A stretch of 64,000 bases of DNA, taken from NCBI RefSeq assembly GCF_004104055.1, contig NZ_QOVJ01000003.1, positions 372,001-436,000 on the forward strand. Reading direction: 5' to 3'. Positions within the stretch are counted from its first letter, which is position 1. The number at the start of each line of letters is the position of its first letter. The position numbers and the translations under genes are program-made. Under the pieces are notes generated by a model. The model ran no database searches, had not been told where the DNA came from, and saw only the letters and a list, made by a program, of their open reading frames with translations. The stretch is from Leeuwenhoekiella aestuarii. GTDB lineage: Bacteria; Bacteroidota; Bacteroidia; Flavobacteriales; Flavobacteriaceae. This document shows, one piece after another, positions 1 through 9,447 of the stretch.

Positions 1-2
1 AT

Positions 3-1346
3 ACTAATCTCGAAAAAGAGGATATTCTCAATAAAAAGGCCATAACACTAGAGGGAAATGCTTTTATGTTGATGTCGTATCACGAGAAATTGATGGAACA
101 AACACTAGATCGTGCGTACCTTAAATTTCAGCGTACTAAGGTTTACTGGATGAACTGGAGTGAGGTGACTACTAAATATCCGCTTTATCAAAATGAGATA
201 ATGCGTAGTGCACTCACCCTAAAAGCACTCACGTTTGAAAAATCTGGAGCGGTGCTTGCTGCTGCTACAACCTCCTTACCAGAAACTATAGGTGAAGTGC
301 GCAATTGGGATTATCGTTTTTGCTGGGTACGTGATGCATCGATGGTGATACGCGTGATCTCGAACTTGGGCCACACGAAATATGCACATAACTTCTTGCA
401 ATTTATTATAGACACCTTACCCGATAAGGATGAGAAAATGCAAATAATGTATGGTATCAATGGCGAAAAGATTTTAGAAGAATATACCCTAGATCATCTT
501 TCTGGTTATAAAGATTCTGCACCGGTACGCGTAGGAAATGCTGCGTACATTCAAAAGCAAAATGATATCTATGGAATTCTGATGGAAGTTATCTATCAGC
601 AATTTATACAGTTTGAGACTACTTTAGAAAACAGTGAAGAGCTTTGGACGGTTGTTCTGGGAGTTATCAAAATTGTAAAACAAAACTGGCGAGAACCCGA
701 TAAAGGGATCTGGGAACTACGCACTGAAGACCGCCATTTTACATTCTCTAAATTATTATGCTGGGTTGCGATAGATCGTGCTATTAAAATAGCCGAAGTT
801 TTAAAACGCCACCGGAATCTGGAAGAATGGCAAGCGTTGCGAAAAGAGATTCACGATGATATCTGCGAAAATGCCTGGAATGAAGATATGCAGGCTTATA
901 CTCAATATTACGGCTCAAAAGATCTGGATGCGTCTACCTTACTTATGGAACAATACGGTTTTATAGATGCGAAGAATCCACGGTTTGTATCCACAGTTGA
1001 AGCAACAGAGCGCGAACTTTGTAAAGACGGTTTGATGTATCGTTATAAGAATGAAGATGACTTTGGAGAGCCTAGCTCTTCATTTACCATTTGTACATTC
1101 TGGTTTATTGACAGTTTGTTTAAAATAGGTGAGCGCCAAAAAGCAATCAAATATTTTGATCAATTGTTATCGTATAGCAACCACCTAGGTTTATTCAGTG
1201 AAGATATTGATTTTAAAACCAAGCGTCTGCTGGGGAATTTTCCGCAGGCATATTCACACCTTGCCTTAATTGAAACAGCAACGAATTTTGCCAAGTATGG
1301 AGGGGAAGAGGAAGAAGAGATTCACTTTAAACCGATTTTGTATTAA
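3..1346 (+). CDS. GH15 family glycosidase (glucoamylase/trehalase type), 5' end missing
   Basis: The reading frame is open from base 3, so the gene starts upstream of the window and at least its first ~150 codons are absent; the ATG at 66 is internal. The block around bases 270-335 reads PETIGEVRNWDYRFCWVRDA, the hallmark of bacterial glycoside hydrolase family 15 ((alpha/alpha)6 barrel). It is followed by the substrate-site stretch APVRVGNAAYIQKQNDIYG (near 510-570) and, near 1065-1095, the C-terminal GEPSSSFTICTFW, which holds the conserved Glu that acts as catalytic base in the family. Family members hydrolyse alpha-glucosidic bonds (maltodextrin or trehalose), probably in the cytoplasm since they usually lack a signal peptide. 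In related bacteria GH15 genes often follow trehalose synthesis genes; that part is outside the window. Exact substrate is not determinable. Confidence 0.9.
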   Translation, partial: TNLEKEDILNKKAITLEGNAFMLMSYHEKLMEQTLDRAYLKFQRTKVYWMNWSEVTTKYPLYQNEIMRSALTLKALTFEKSGAVLAAATTSLPETIGEVRNWDYRFCWVRDASMVIRVISNLGHTKYAHNFLQFIIDTLPDKDEKMQIMYGINGEKILEEYTLDHLSGYKDSAPVRVGNAAYIQKQNDIYGILMEVIYQQFIQFETTLENSEELWTVVLGVIKIVKQNWREPDKGIWELRTEDRHFTFSKLLCWVAIDRAIKIAEVLKRHRNLEEWQALRKEIHDDICENAWNEDMQAYTQYYGSKDLDASTLLMEQYGFIDAKNPRFVSTVEATERELCKDGLMYRYKNEDDFGEPSSSFTICTFWFIDSLFKIGERQKAIKYFDQLLSYSNHLGLFSEDIDFKTKRLLGNFPQAYSHLALIETATNFAKYGGEEEEEIHFKPILY

Positions 1347-1372
1347 AAAGTATACCTATTTATAAAGAATTC

Positions 1373-1396
1373 AAAACCCCGTATTTACGGGGTTTT
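1373..1396. terminator. Bidirectional terminator between GH15 gene and convergent gene
   Basis: A 10-bp perfect stem (aaaaccccgt / acggggtttt) closes a 4-base loop, with A-run and T-run arms on each side. It lies between two convergent genes and can serve both. Confidence 0.8.
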
Positions 1397-1414
1397 GTGG
1401 TTTTAAAATCTCTA

Positions 1415-2488
1415 TTAATACCTTGCTTCCATTATACGCTTCATACTTACATCTTCATAATTACGCTTTACAAAAGCCAAAGCAGTTTTTACAATTTGTC
1501 CCATAGACTTTGCACGCTTAAATTTCATATCCATCGTGTATTCATATAACTGACTGCGCAGTTGTTTGAGGTTTTTTTCTGAAGAAATTTGGTCTTGCGT
1601 CATACATTTTAGTAGACGTCGTAAGCGATTTTTAGAAGTGATAATTCTTTTTGCGAGTACAGCACGTTCTTCTTCACGGTATTGCTCTATAGATTTGTCT
1701 CTTAGTCGGTTAGAAACCAGTTCTACCATTCTAAAGTTCTCTTTAAAAATATGTGGTTTATACACTTTAAAATTTCCTTCATAACACTGTTGGTCAAAAT
1801 CAATAGCGCGTATTTTATACTTAATATGATCAAAATCATGAGTAGGAATCACGACGTAGTTATACGATCGCATATCGCCTAATAACAATATCATACAACG
1901 CTCATTAAACTTTACAAACTCTTTAGCCAATTGCGCTTTACCAACATCATCACAATCTTCCAGATAATCTGAAATAAAAACATCACCGGGAATACCCACA
2001 ATATGTTCTTCTATTAGCGTGTCTTTATAAACCAAAAAATTGATGCGGTTGGGAGATAAAATATGCTCCAGATCTAAACCATAGATTCTGCTTGCATCCG
2101 CTTTCTTGACATAGAAATACGTATAGTTGTCGTTGAAAATATTATTGACTTTTATGCGGAAAGGCTTTGAGTTACCGAAAGTGCAATAGTCGATCGATGT
2201 AACACTTAAGAAAGGCAATACGTTTTCATTACCATCAGAATGTAAAATAGCATAAACACGCTTCAGGCTTTCTTCAATTTCTTTACGTTCGTGTTCCGGG
2301 TAGTATACACTGATCCATAAGGTATCTTTATCATTTTTATCGTAAATATTTATTCCGCCAGAAAAACGTAATAAATCATCATAAAAAACAGGGATCTGTG
2401 TAGCTCTGTTATACTTGTTCAAATATTCTTGAAGCTTCTCACCAATGGGATAAGTTGGCTTTTTGCGCGACATTAATTTCTCTTCCAT
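1415..2488 (-). CDS. Conserved uncharacterised protein, possible atypical kinase fold
   Basis: I do not recognise a named family. The protein (~357 aa from ATG 2488; an ATG at 2473 is equally good) has no signal peptide or membrane segment. Pattern points, numbered from the ATG at 2488: a Lys pair in YFYVKKAD (residues ~124-131), then GDMRSYN (~204-210), which resembles a kinase catalytic loop (D-x4-N), and 18 residues later AIDFD, which resembles the metal-binding DFG segment. This order and spacing suggests a HipA- or aminoglycoside-kinase-like fold, an inference only. The C-terminal ~90 residues are basic and helical. A longer start at 2575 is possible, but a near-consensus -7 box (TGATTTTG on the minus strand, 2507-2514) would lie inside that reading. 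It is convergent with the GH15 gene and divergent from the ABC exporter. Confidence 0.6.
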   Translation of the reverse strand: MEEKLMSRKKPTYPIGEKLQEYLNKYNRATQIPVFYDDLLRFSGGINIYDKNDKDTLWISVYYPEHERKEIEESLKRVYAILHSDGNENVLPFLSVTSIDYCTFGNSKPFRIKVNNIFNDNYTYFYVKKADASRIYGLDLEHILSPNRINFLVYKDTLIEEHIVGIPGDVFISDYLEDCDDVGKAQLAKEFVKFNERCMILLLGDMRSYNYVVIPTHDFDHIKYKIRAIDFDQQCYEGNFKVYKPHIFKENFRMVELVSNRLRDKSIEQYREEERAVLAKRIITSKNRLRRLLKCMTQDQISSEKNLKQLRSQLYEYTMDMKFKRAKSMGQIVKTALAFVKRNYEDVSMKRIMEARY

Positions 2489-2626
2489 AGATTGCGTATT
2501 TATGCTCAAAATCAGACTTTCTAAATATCGAAATAAGTCAGTTTGAATTGTAAAGGTACTAATGTGATGTAACAAAACAGTGGTTCTTCCGTCTTGTTAC
2601 TGAACGTTAATTCTAAAATTACGCTT

Positions 2627-3526
2627 TTGGAAACAATTCTTACACTAAATAATCTCACCAAACATTACGGTAAAGTAAAAGCGGTCAATGACTTGAGCTT
2701 TACTATTGAGAAAGGCAATGTCTATGGTATTCTGGGCCCTAATGGAAGTGGTAAATCTACCACTTTGGGTATGGTTCTTAATGTTGTGAATGCAACCTCT
2801 GGCAATTTTAAATGGTTTGACGGGAGTGATACCACTCACCATGCACTTAAAAAAGTAGGAGCTATTATTGAGCGCCCTAATTTTTACCCGTATATGACTG
2901 CTGCTCAAAACCTAGAACTGGTTTGCACGATAAAAGATGTTGATCCCGGTAAGATTGAAGAAAAGTTAGAAGTTGTTCACTTACTGGATAGAAAAGACAG
3001 TAAATTCAGCACTTTTTCTTTAGGAATGAAGCAACGCCTGGCAATCGCTTCGGCTTTGCTTAATGATCCTGAAATTTTGATTCTTGACGAACCGACTAAC
3101 GGTTTGGACCCTCAGGGAATTCATCAAATAAGAGAAATTATAAAAAATATTGCAAGTGGCGGTACCACAATTTTACTCGCTTCGCATTTGCTAGATGAGG
3201 TTGAAAAAGTGTGTTCTCACGTTGTAATTATCAGAAAGGGAATTAAACTTTACGCAGGCCCTGTAGAAGAATTAAATGCCAGTCATGGCTTTTTTGAATT
3301 GCGTTGCGAAAAGCAACAGGAACTTATCACAGTTCTCGAAGGACATCCTGATTTTACTTCGGTTAAAGAAGAGAACGGTCTTGTAACTGGATTTCTTAAA
3401 AACCCTCTTTCTGCAGAAGAATTAAATACATTTTTATTCAATCAGGGATTGGTTCTTTCTCATATGGTCAAACGTAAAGAAAGCCTAGAAGAACAATTTT
3501 TACAACTTACTGCCAACCTAAATTAA
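2627..3526 (+). CDS. ABC-2 type exporter, ATP-binding subunit (BcrA-like)
   Basis: 299 aa, cytoplasmic ATPase of an ABC-2 exporter. Walker A is GPNGSGKST (residues ~37-45), the signature is FSLGMKQRL, and Walker B with D-loop is LILDEPTNGLDPQG, followed by the switch His in LLASHLLDE. The C-terminal ~90 residues match the extension of bacitracin/lantibiotic-type (BcrA) ATPases. No ATG fits: TTG at 2627 gives METILTLNNLTKHYG, a typical family N-terminus; another TTG at 2594 would add 11 residues. The permease starts 3 bases after the stop codon, so the two form a transporter. The substrate (peptide antibiotic, lipid or other) cannot be read from sequence. It is not GldA by its N-terminal sequence. 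Confidence 0.88.
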   Translation: METILTLNNLTKHYGKVKAVNDLSFTIEKGNVYGILGPNGSGKSTTLGMVLNVVNATSGNFKWFDGSDTTHHALKKVGAIIERPNFYPYMTAAQNLELVCTIKDVDPGKIEEKLEVVHLLDRKDSKFSTFSLGMKQRLAIASALLNDPEILILDEPTNGLDPQGIHQIREIIKNIASGGTTILLASHLLDEVEKVCSHVVIIRKGIKLYAGPVEELNASHGFFELRCEKQQELITVLEGHPDFTSVKEENGLVTGFLKNPLSAEELNTFLFNQGLVLSHMVKRKESLEEQFLQLTANLN

Positions 3527-3529
3527 GAT

Positions 3530-4360
3530 ATGCTACGATTACTTACTATAGAATTTTATAAACTAAAACACAGCCGTTCTTCAAAAGTGCTGAGTATCGC
3601 TTATTTTGTGATTTTATCATTTATAGCGCTTATCGCTTCAATAGAATTTAATCTTGGAGATTTTCAGATACGTATCGCAGATCAAGGTATTTTTAACTTT
3701 CCGTTTATTTGGCATTTCAATACCTGGGTTGCAGCGACGCTTAAATTTTTTCTAGCTATTGTGATCGTTTCGATGATTTCTAATGAATATAGCAACCGTA
3801 CACTCAAACAAAATTTAATTGATGGGTTGAGTAAGAAAGAATTTATGCTTTCTAAGTTCTATACTGTTGTGGCTTTTGCTTTACTCTCTACACTGTTTAT
3901 TTTTATAATGACCCTTATTCTAGGTTATTCCTTTTCAGACTACACAGAGTTTAGTATTGTAACTCGAGAAATGGAATTTCTACTGGCATACTTTTTTAAG
4001 TTGGTTGGTTTTTTCTCATTCTGTTTATTCTTAGGAGTTTTAGTGAAACGTTCTGCTTTTGCATTAGGGTTTTTATTCGTTTGGTGGATTTTTGAAAACA
4101 TAACCTACGGTATTTTACGTTGGAAAGGCAGCGCTGAAACAGCAGATGCTATTGTGCAGTTCTTTCCGCTTGAAGCGATGAAAAATCTGATTAATCTACC
4201 TTTTCAACGTTTAAACTTTATTGAAACAGCGGCCAACCAGTTACAGGCAGATATCGCTATTGATTATGCTGTACATTGGTATGAAGTAGCAATTGTTTCG
4301 GTATGGATATTTTTATTTATTTATGGAGCATATGCTCTGCTTAAGAAAAGAGATTTGTAA
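3530..4360 (+). CDS. ABC-2 type exporter, permease subunit
   Basis: 276 aa integral membrane protein with about six hydrophobic segments (roughly residues 20-40, 70-90, 110-135, 150-170, 175-195 and 250-270). The N-terminus MLRLLTIEFYKLKHSR and the ISNEYSNRTLKQNLIDGLS stretch between TM2 and TM3 are typical of ABC-2 permeases of the bacitracin/lantibiotic-export group, where 'EY..rT.kq....G.sR..f' is a conserved cytoplasmic loop. It sits directly behind its ATPase and is almost certainly co-transcribed with it. Substrate unknown. Confidence 0.85.
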   Translation: MLRLLTIEFYKLKHSRSSKVLSIAYFVILSFIALIASIEFNLGDFQIRIADQGIFNFPFIWHFNTWVAATLKFFLAIVIVSMISNEYSNRTLKQNLIDGLSKKEFMLSKFYTVVAFALLSTLFIFIMTLILGYSFSDYTEFSIVTREMEFLLAYFFKLVGFFSFCLFLGVLVKRSAFALGFLFVWWIFENITYGILRWKGSAETADAIVQFFPLEAMKNLINLPFQRLNFIETAANQLQADIAIDYAVHWYEVAIVSVWIFLFIYGAYALLKKRDL

Positions 4361-4477
4361 GTGTTGAGTTTACCGTTTTAAAGCTTTGCTTTGCCGAAAC
4401 TATTTCGCTAAACGAAGAATATCATTTAAATTGTAATTGTATTTAAAATAACTACAATCACACGGTCAAACTTTTTA

Positions 4478-7195
4478 ATGCGCAGCATTCCCTTTTTTTT
4501 GTTTTTCTTCCTTTCGGTAAGTATCAATGCTTTTTCACAAAGTCAGGCGAATAACTGGTATTTTGGGAATGGAGCTGGCTTAAACTTTAGCACAGCTACA
4601 CCAACGGTACTTACAGATGGTCAACTTAACACGCTAGAAGGTTGTGCAACAATATCTGATGATGACGGTAATTTACTTTTTTATACCGATGGCATAACTG
4701 TTTATGCAGCAGACCATTCTATAATGCAAAATGGGACAAATTTATTTGGAAATCCTTCAAGTACCCAGTCTGCCATAATAATACCCCAGCCCAATACACC
4801 GGGTATATATTACATATTTACAGTTGATACTCGAACGCAACCAGATGAAGTAAGTGAGGGGCTAAATTACAGTATTGTGGATTTTAATTCCAATCCTGAT
4901 GGTGTCGTAACTACAAAAAATAATAAGCTTTTGAATTTCTCTTCAGAAAAACTGAGTGCGGTGATCAAGAGTTGTGTTACTAACAGCGTATGGATGGTAA
5001 CTTTCTCTAGCGCTAGCGGTAATGAGAATTTATTAAATACTATATACGCATATGAATTAAGTAATACAGGTTTAAATACTACACCTGTAAAATCACAGAT
5101 AACTGTGGCTGTTCAGGATCCAAGAGGTAATTTAAAATTCTCTCCAGATGGTTCAAAATTGGCAATAGCAAATGCTGCAGATGGATTATTTTTGGCCGAT
5201 TTTGATCCGAATACCGGAGTAGTTTCTAGTGCTAGTCGTCTTGTGATTAACGGAACAAACTATGCATCTTATGGCGTTGAGTTTTCTCCTAATAATCGTT
5301 ATTTGTATGTAAGTAGCTCAAATAATGAAGATTCTAGATTACCACCCGGAAACCATTTTTCAACTCTACTTCAGTACGATACCGAAGCTACAGATATATC
5401 TACAAGTCAGATTGTGTTAGATGAACAAAGCTATTATCGCGGTAGTTTACAATTGGGGCCTAACGCAAAAATATATAGAGCTTTAAGTACTGCGTATCAA
5501 GTGGGCTCTAATTATTTAGGTGTTATTGAAAATCCAAATAGTGCAGGATTAGCAGCCAATTATAATGATAAGGGAATCAATTTAGGAAGCGGCATAAGTT
5601 ATCAGGGTCTGCCTCCTTTTAATCAGTCTTTATTTAATGAGCTTGATATCATTCAAAATGATCTGGATAGTAAGAAGTTAGATCTTTGCGATGGCAATAA
5701 TTATACGTTAGGATATGAACCCGTTACAGGAGCATCCTATTCCTGGTACAAAGATGATGTTCTAATTGCTGGTGAGACGGGTTATGAACTTGAGATCACT
5801 CAACCTACGGGAGTTACTTTACCTTATACAGAGACGTATGAGTTTAGATTAGATCCTAATGATGGTAGTTGCGAAAAAGTAGGAGTAGCAGAAGTAACGT
5901 ATTACGCGTATCCACCTAAAAACCCTACAATATTAACTCAATGTGAAGATGCTGCTACTGCAGATGGCTTTAGTATATTTAACCTTACGGAAGCTGAAGA
6001 GCAATTAACAGGTAATGATCCAGATTTTACAATTACGTATCACGAGACCTTGAATGAGGCTCAATTGAATTTGAATATATTGGATCCCATAGGTTATAAG
6101 AATACAGCACCAACCCAAACATTATATGCTCGAATAGAAAATCCAGCAGGATGTGCAGTTTCGGTAGACGTTACCCTGGTTGTAAGTAGTACTGTTGCAA
6201 ATTCAGCTTTGCTAGAGGATTGTGACCTCGATGATACCGGCTTTGGAGAATTTGATCTAAGTGAAGCTAATACTCAGGTTTTGAGTGGAATTATAGGAAG
6301 TTATACTGTAAATTATTATGCTAGCGAAGAAGCAGCACTGCTTGAAGATGCTAATCTGAAATTGCCAACAATTTATACCAATCAAACACCCTATAAGGAA
6401 ACCGTTTATGCACGAGTTGAAAATAATAATTCTTGTTTTGCTATTAGTCCGGTTGCTCTTGTATTGATTCCCAGACCAGATTTTAGTTTAGAAGAAGAAG
6501 CTATTTACTGCGCTGTAAATTTTCCGGAGTTAGAAACGTATGATCCTGATTATTCTAATTTAGATACATCAAGAACCTACATCTATAAGTGGCTTCCTGA
6601 AGGTCAGACTACGCCATACTTGGAAACCAATTTGGCAACTACACACACTTTGAGGATAACCGATGTCGTGTCGGGATGTTTTAGAGAAGAATCAATTACT
6701 ATTTTGGAAAAAGAACTTGCAGTTATTGAACATATAGAAGTGACAGACGCTACTGAAAATAATACCGCAACATTTACCATTTCAGGAAATGGCGAGTACC
6801 AGTTGGCGATAGATAACGAGTTTGGGCCTTATCAGGACGACACAACGTTCTACAATCTTGCTCCCGGCTTTCATAGAGTTTATGTAAGATCTAAAGAAAA
6901 CTGTGGTATTATTGAACAAGAATTCAGTATCATTGGTTTTTCAAAATATTTTACGCCTAATGGTGACGGTTATCACGACTACTGGCAGATACAGGGAATA
7001 AGTGATTTAATACAGCCTAATACAGTCATTCGTATTTTTGATCGCTATGGTAAATTATTAAAAGAACTGAATCCATTATCAGAAGGCTGGGACGGAACTT
7101 ATATTGGTGAAAATTTACCGTCTGATGACTATTGGTTTCGAGTTTTACTCGAAGATGGTCGGGAATTCAAATCGCACTTCACTTTAAAACGCTAA
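4478..7195 (+). CDS. Secreted protein with T9SS type B (gliding-motility-associated) C-terminal sorting domain
   Basis: 905 aa. Residues 1-20 form a Sec signal peptide (MRSIPFFLFFFLSVSINAFS). The N-terminal ~380 residues begin with WYFGNGAGLNFS and contain repeated Y/F-T-D-G and FSPDGSKLAIAN / FSPNNRYLYVSS motifs, indicating a beta-propeller-like domain. The middle is a set of Ig-like/PKD-like repeats, including copies of YARIENPAGCA and YARVENNNSCF. The last ~83 residues (YFTPNGDGYHDYW ... FKSHFTLKR) are the type B C-terminal signal that directs export by the type IX secretion system, with the FTPNGDG motif intact. The protein is expected on the cell surface or released. No catalytic motif was seen; a role in adhesion is a guess from the architecture. 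No partner gene stands next to it. Confidence 0.9.
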   Translation: MRSIPFFLFFFLSVSINAFSQSQANNWYFGNGAGLNFSTATPTVLTDGQLNTLEGCATISDDDGNLLFYTDGITVYAADHSIMQNGTNLFGNPSSTQSAIIIPQPNTPGIYYIFTVDTRTQPDEVSEGLNYSIVDFNSNPDGVVTTKNNKLLNFSSEKLSAVIKSCVTNSVWMVTFSSASGNENLLNTIYAYELSNTGLNTTPVKSQITVAVQDPRGNLKFSPDGSKLAIANAADGLFLADFDPNTGVVSSASRLVINGTNYASYGVEFSPNNRYLYVSSSNNEDSRLPPGNHFSTLLQYDTEATDISTSQIVLDEQSYYRGSLQLGPNAKIYRALSTAYQVGSNYLGVIENPNSAGLAANYNDKGINLGSGISYQGLPPFNQSLFNELDIIQNDLDSKKLDLCDGNNYTLGYEPVTGASYSWYKDDVLIAGETGYELEITQPTGVTLPYTETYEFRLDPNDGSCEKVGVAEVTYYAYPPKNPTILTQCEDAATADGFSIFNLTEAEEQLTGNDPDFTITYHETLNEAQLNLNILDPIGYKNTAPTQTLYARIENPAGCAVSVDVTLVVSSTVANSALLEDCDLDDTGFGEFDLSEANTQVLSGIIGSYTVNYYASEEAALLEDANLKLPTIYTNQTPYKETVYARVENNNSCFAISPVALVLIPRPDFSLEEEAIYCAVNFPELETYDPDYSNLDTSRTYIYKWLPEGQTTPYLETNLATTHTLRITDVVSGCFREESITILEKELAVIEHIEVTDATENNTATFTISGNGEYQLAIDNEFGPYQDDTTFYNLAPGFHRVYVRSKENCGIIEQEFSIIGFSKYFTPNGDGYHDYWQIQGISDLIQPNTVIRIFDRYGKLLKELNPLSEGWDGTYIGENLPSDDYWFRVLLEDGREFKSHFTLKR

Positions 7196-7445
7196 ATAGT
7201 TCTTTTATAAATTTTAAGTTAATCCTAAGATAGCGAGACTTTACCTTGACCTTCAAATAGTTTAATTTTACGTAAGAACCGAGATTCAAAACATTTCTTG
7301 TTTTATTGGCACCGCCAAAGAGTTCAATACCCTGAGGCTTGCCACGAAATTGAAAATTTGTTTCTAACGAATGTTTTATGGGCTTTCCACGAGGTAGTTT
7401 ATAAAAAAATTAAGAACTCGTAATCAAGTTTAAAACTGCTATACT

Positions 7446-9446
7446 TTGAAATTTAAGATACAATCAGAATTTAAGCCTACAGGAGATCAGCCATCAGCAA
7501 TAAATCAGCTGGTGGGCGGTATTGACGCTGGCGAGCGCTACCAGACTTTATTAGGTGTTACTGGTAGTGGTAAAACCTTTACAGTGGCAAATGTCCTACA
7601 AGAAGTTCAAAAGCCTACATTGGTTCTGGCGCATAATAAAACATTGGCCGCACAGCTCTACAGTGAGTTTAAGGCTTTTTTTCCTGAGAATGCGGTTGAG
7701 TATTTTGTGTCTTATTATGATTATTATCAGCCGGAAGCTTATATCCCAACTTCAGGAACATATATAGAAAAAGATCTTTCAATAAATGAAGAGATCGAAA
7801 AATTACGACTGAGTACAACCTCCTCGTTACTATCTGGGCGTCGTGATATCATCGTAGTGGCTTCGGTTTCTTGTTTATATGGTATCGGTAATCCGGTGGA
7901 ATTTCAAAAGAATGTTATTGCTCTAGAGCGAGATATGGTAATTTCTCGAACCCAATTACTGAAACGTCTCGTGCAAAGTTTATACAGTAGAACCACTGCT
8001 GAATTCAATCGGGGTAATTTCCGCATAAAAGGGGATACGGTAGATATTTACCCGGGATATGATGATCATGCATTTAGGGTGCATTTTTTTGGTGATGAGA
8101 TCGAAGAAATTGAAGCTTTTGATATAACCACAAATGAAATTCTCGAGAAATACGACCGCTTGAATATTTACCCTGCAAATATGTTTGTGACCAGTCCAGA
8201 TGTACTACAAGGAGCTATTGATCAGATAGGCTTTGATATGGTAAAGCAGGTAGAATATTTCAAAGAAATTGGCAAACATTTAGAAGCAAAGCGGCTGGAA
8301 GAACGAACTAATTTTGATCTGGAAATGATTCGCGAACTCGGCTACTGTAGTGGCATTGAGAACTACTCGCGCTATCTGGACGGGAGAGAGCCAGGAACAC
8401 GGCCTTTCTGTCTTTTAGATTACTTTCCTGATGATTATTTGATGGTGGTTGATGAAAGTCACGTAACCGTTTCTCAAGTAAGTGCGATGTATGGTGGTGA
8501 CCGAAGCCGTAAAGAAAATCTTGTAGAATATGGATTTAGGCTTCCTGCAGCGATGGATAACAGACCTTTAAAATTTGAAGAATTTGAAGCCTTACAAAAT
8601 CAGGTGATTTATGTGAGTGCAACACCGGCAGACTACGAATTGCAAAAATCTGAAGGAACTTACGTAGAGCAAATTATAAGACCTACCGGACTACTTGACC
8701 CAATTGTTGAGGTGCGTCCCAGCTTGAATCAAATAGATGATTTGATTGAAGAAATACAAAAGCGGGTTGAAAAAGATGAACGTACTTTAGTTACTACACT
8801 TACTAAACGTATGGCTGAAGAGCTTACCAAATATTTGACGCGTGTAGATATTAGAACGCGGTATATACACTCTGATGTAGACACATTAGAGCGTGTAGAA
8901 ATTATGTCTGACTTGCGTAAAGGAATTTTTGATGTTCTCGTAGGTGTAAACCTTCTACGTGAAGGACTGGATTTACCTGAGGTTTCGTTAGTTGCTATCT
9001 TAGATGCAGATAAAGAAGGTTTTTTGAGAAGTAACCGTTCTTTAACTCAGACTATTGGTCGCGCTGCACGTAATATAAATGGACTCGCGATTATGTATGC
9101 TGATAAAATTACTCGAAGTATGCAAGAGACCATTGATGCATCAGAATATCGCAGACAAAAGCAAATCACATATAATGAGAAGCACGGATTAAAACCAATG
9201 GCTATAAAAAAGTCACTGGATAGTGCTTTAGCTAAGAAGGAAAAATTCAAGTTTGAGGCAGAAGAACTTACCAATATGGCAGCAGAACCAGACACGGCTT
9301 ATATGAGCAAACCGAAGTTGGAGCAGTTGATACGCGATACCCGTAAGAAGATGGAAACCGCTGCGAAAGAGCTTGATTTTATGGAAGCGGCAAAATTACG
9401 CGATCGTATAAAATCATATCAGGAGCAGGTTAAGGAACTGGCTTAA
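7446..9446 (+). CDS. uvrB: Excinuclease ABC subunit B (UvrB)
   Basis: 666 aa, full family length. UvrB is the damage-verifying helicase of nucleotide excision repair, acting with UvrA and UvrC. Visible parts: the Q-motif-like PTGDQP (~11-16), Walker A GVTGSGKT (~37-44), the beta-hairpin YYDYYQPEAYIP (~90-101) that clamps damaged DNA, Walker B DESH, helicase motifs VSATPADYE, LTKRMAEELT and IGRAARN, and a C-terminal UVR domain (MEAAKLRDRIKSYQEQV) that binds UvrC. The only suitable start is TTG at 7446, giving MKFKIQSEFKPTGDQP, which matches the family N-terminus; there is no nearby ATG. It is single, convergent with a LytTR gene 2 bp away. Confidence 0.97.
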   Translation: MKFKIQSEFKPTGDQPSAINQLVGGIDAGERYQTLLGVTGSGKTFTVANVLQEVQKPTLVLAHNKTLAAQLYSEFKAFFPENAVEYFVSYYDYYQPEAYIPTSGTYIEKDLSINEEIEKLRLSTTSSLLSGRRDIIVVASVSCLYGIGNPVEFQKNVIALERDMVISRTQLLKRLVQSLYSRTTAEFNRGNFRIKGDTVDIYPGYDDHAFRVHFFGDEIEEIEAFDITTNEILEKYDRLNIYPANMFVTSPDVLQGAIDQIGFDMVKQVEYFKEIGKHLEAKRLEERTNFDLEMIRELGYCSGIENYSRYLDGREPGTRPFCLLDYFPDDYLMVVDESHVTVSQVSAMYGGDRSRKENLVEYGFRLPAAMDNRPLKFEEFEALQNQVIYVSATPADYELQKSEGTYVEQIIRPTGLLDPIVEVRPSLNQIDDLIEEIQKRVEKDERTLVTTLTKRMAEELTKYLTRVDIRTRYIHSDVDTLERVEIMSDLRKGIFDVLVGVNLLREGLDLPEVSLVAILDADKEGFLRSNRSLTQTIGRAARNINGLAIMYADKITRSMQETIDASEYRRQKQITYNEKHGLKPMAIKKSLDSALAKKEKFKFEAEELTNMAAEPDTAYMSKPKLEQLIRDTRKKMETAAKELDFMEAAKLRDRIKSYQEQVKELA

Positions 9447-9447
9447 A

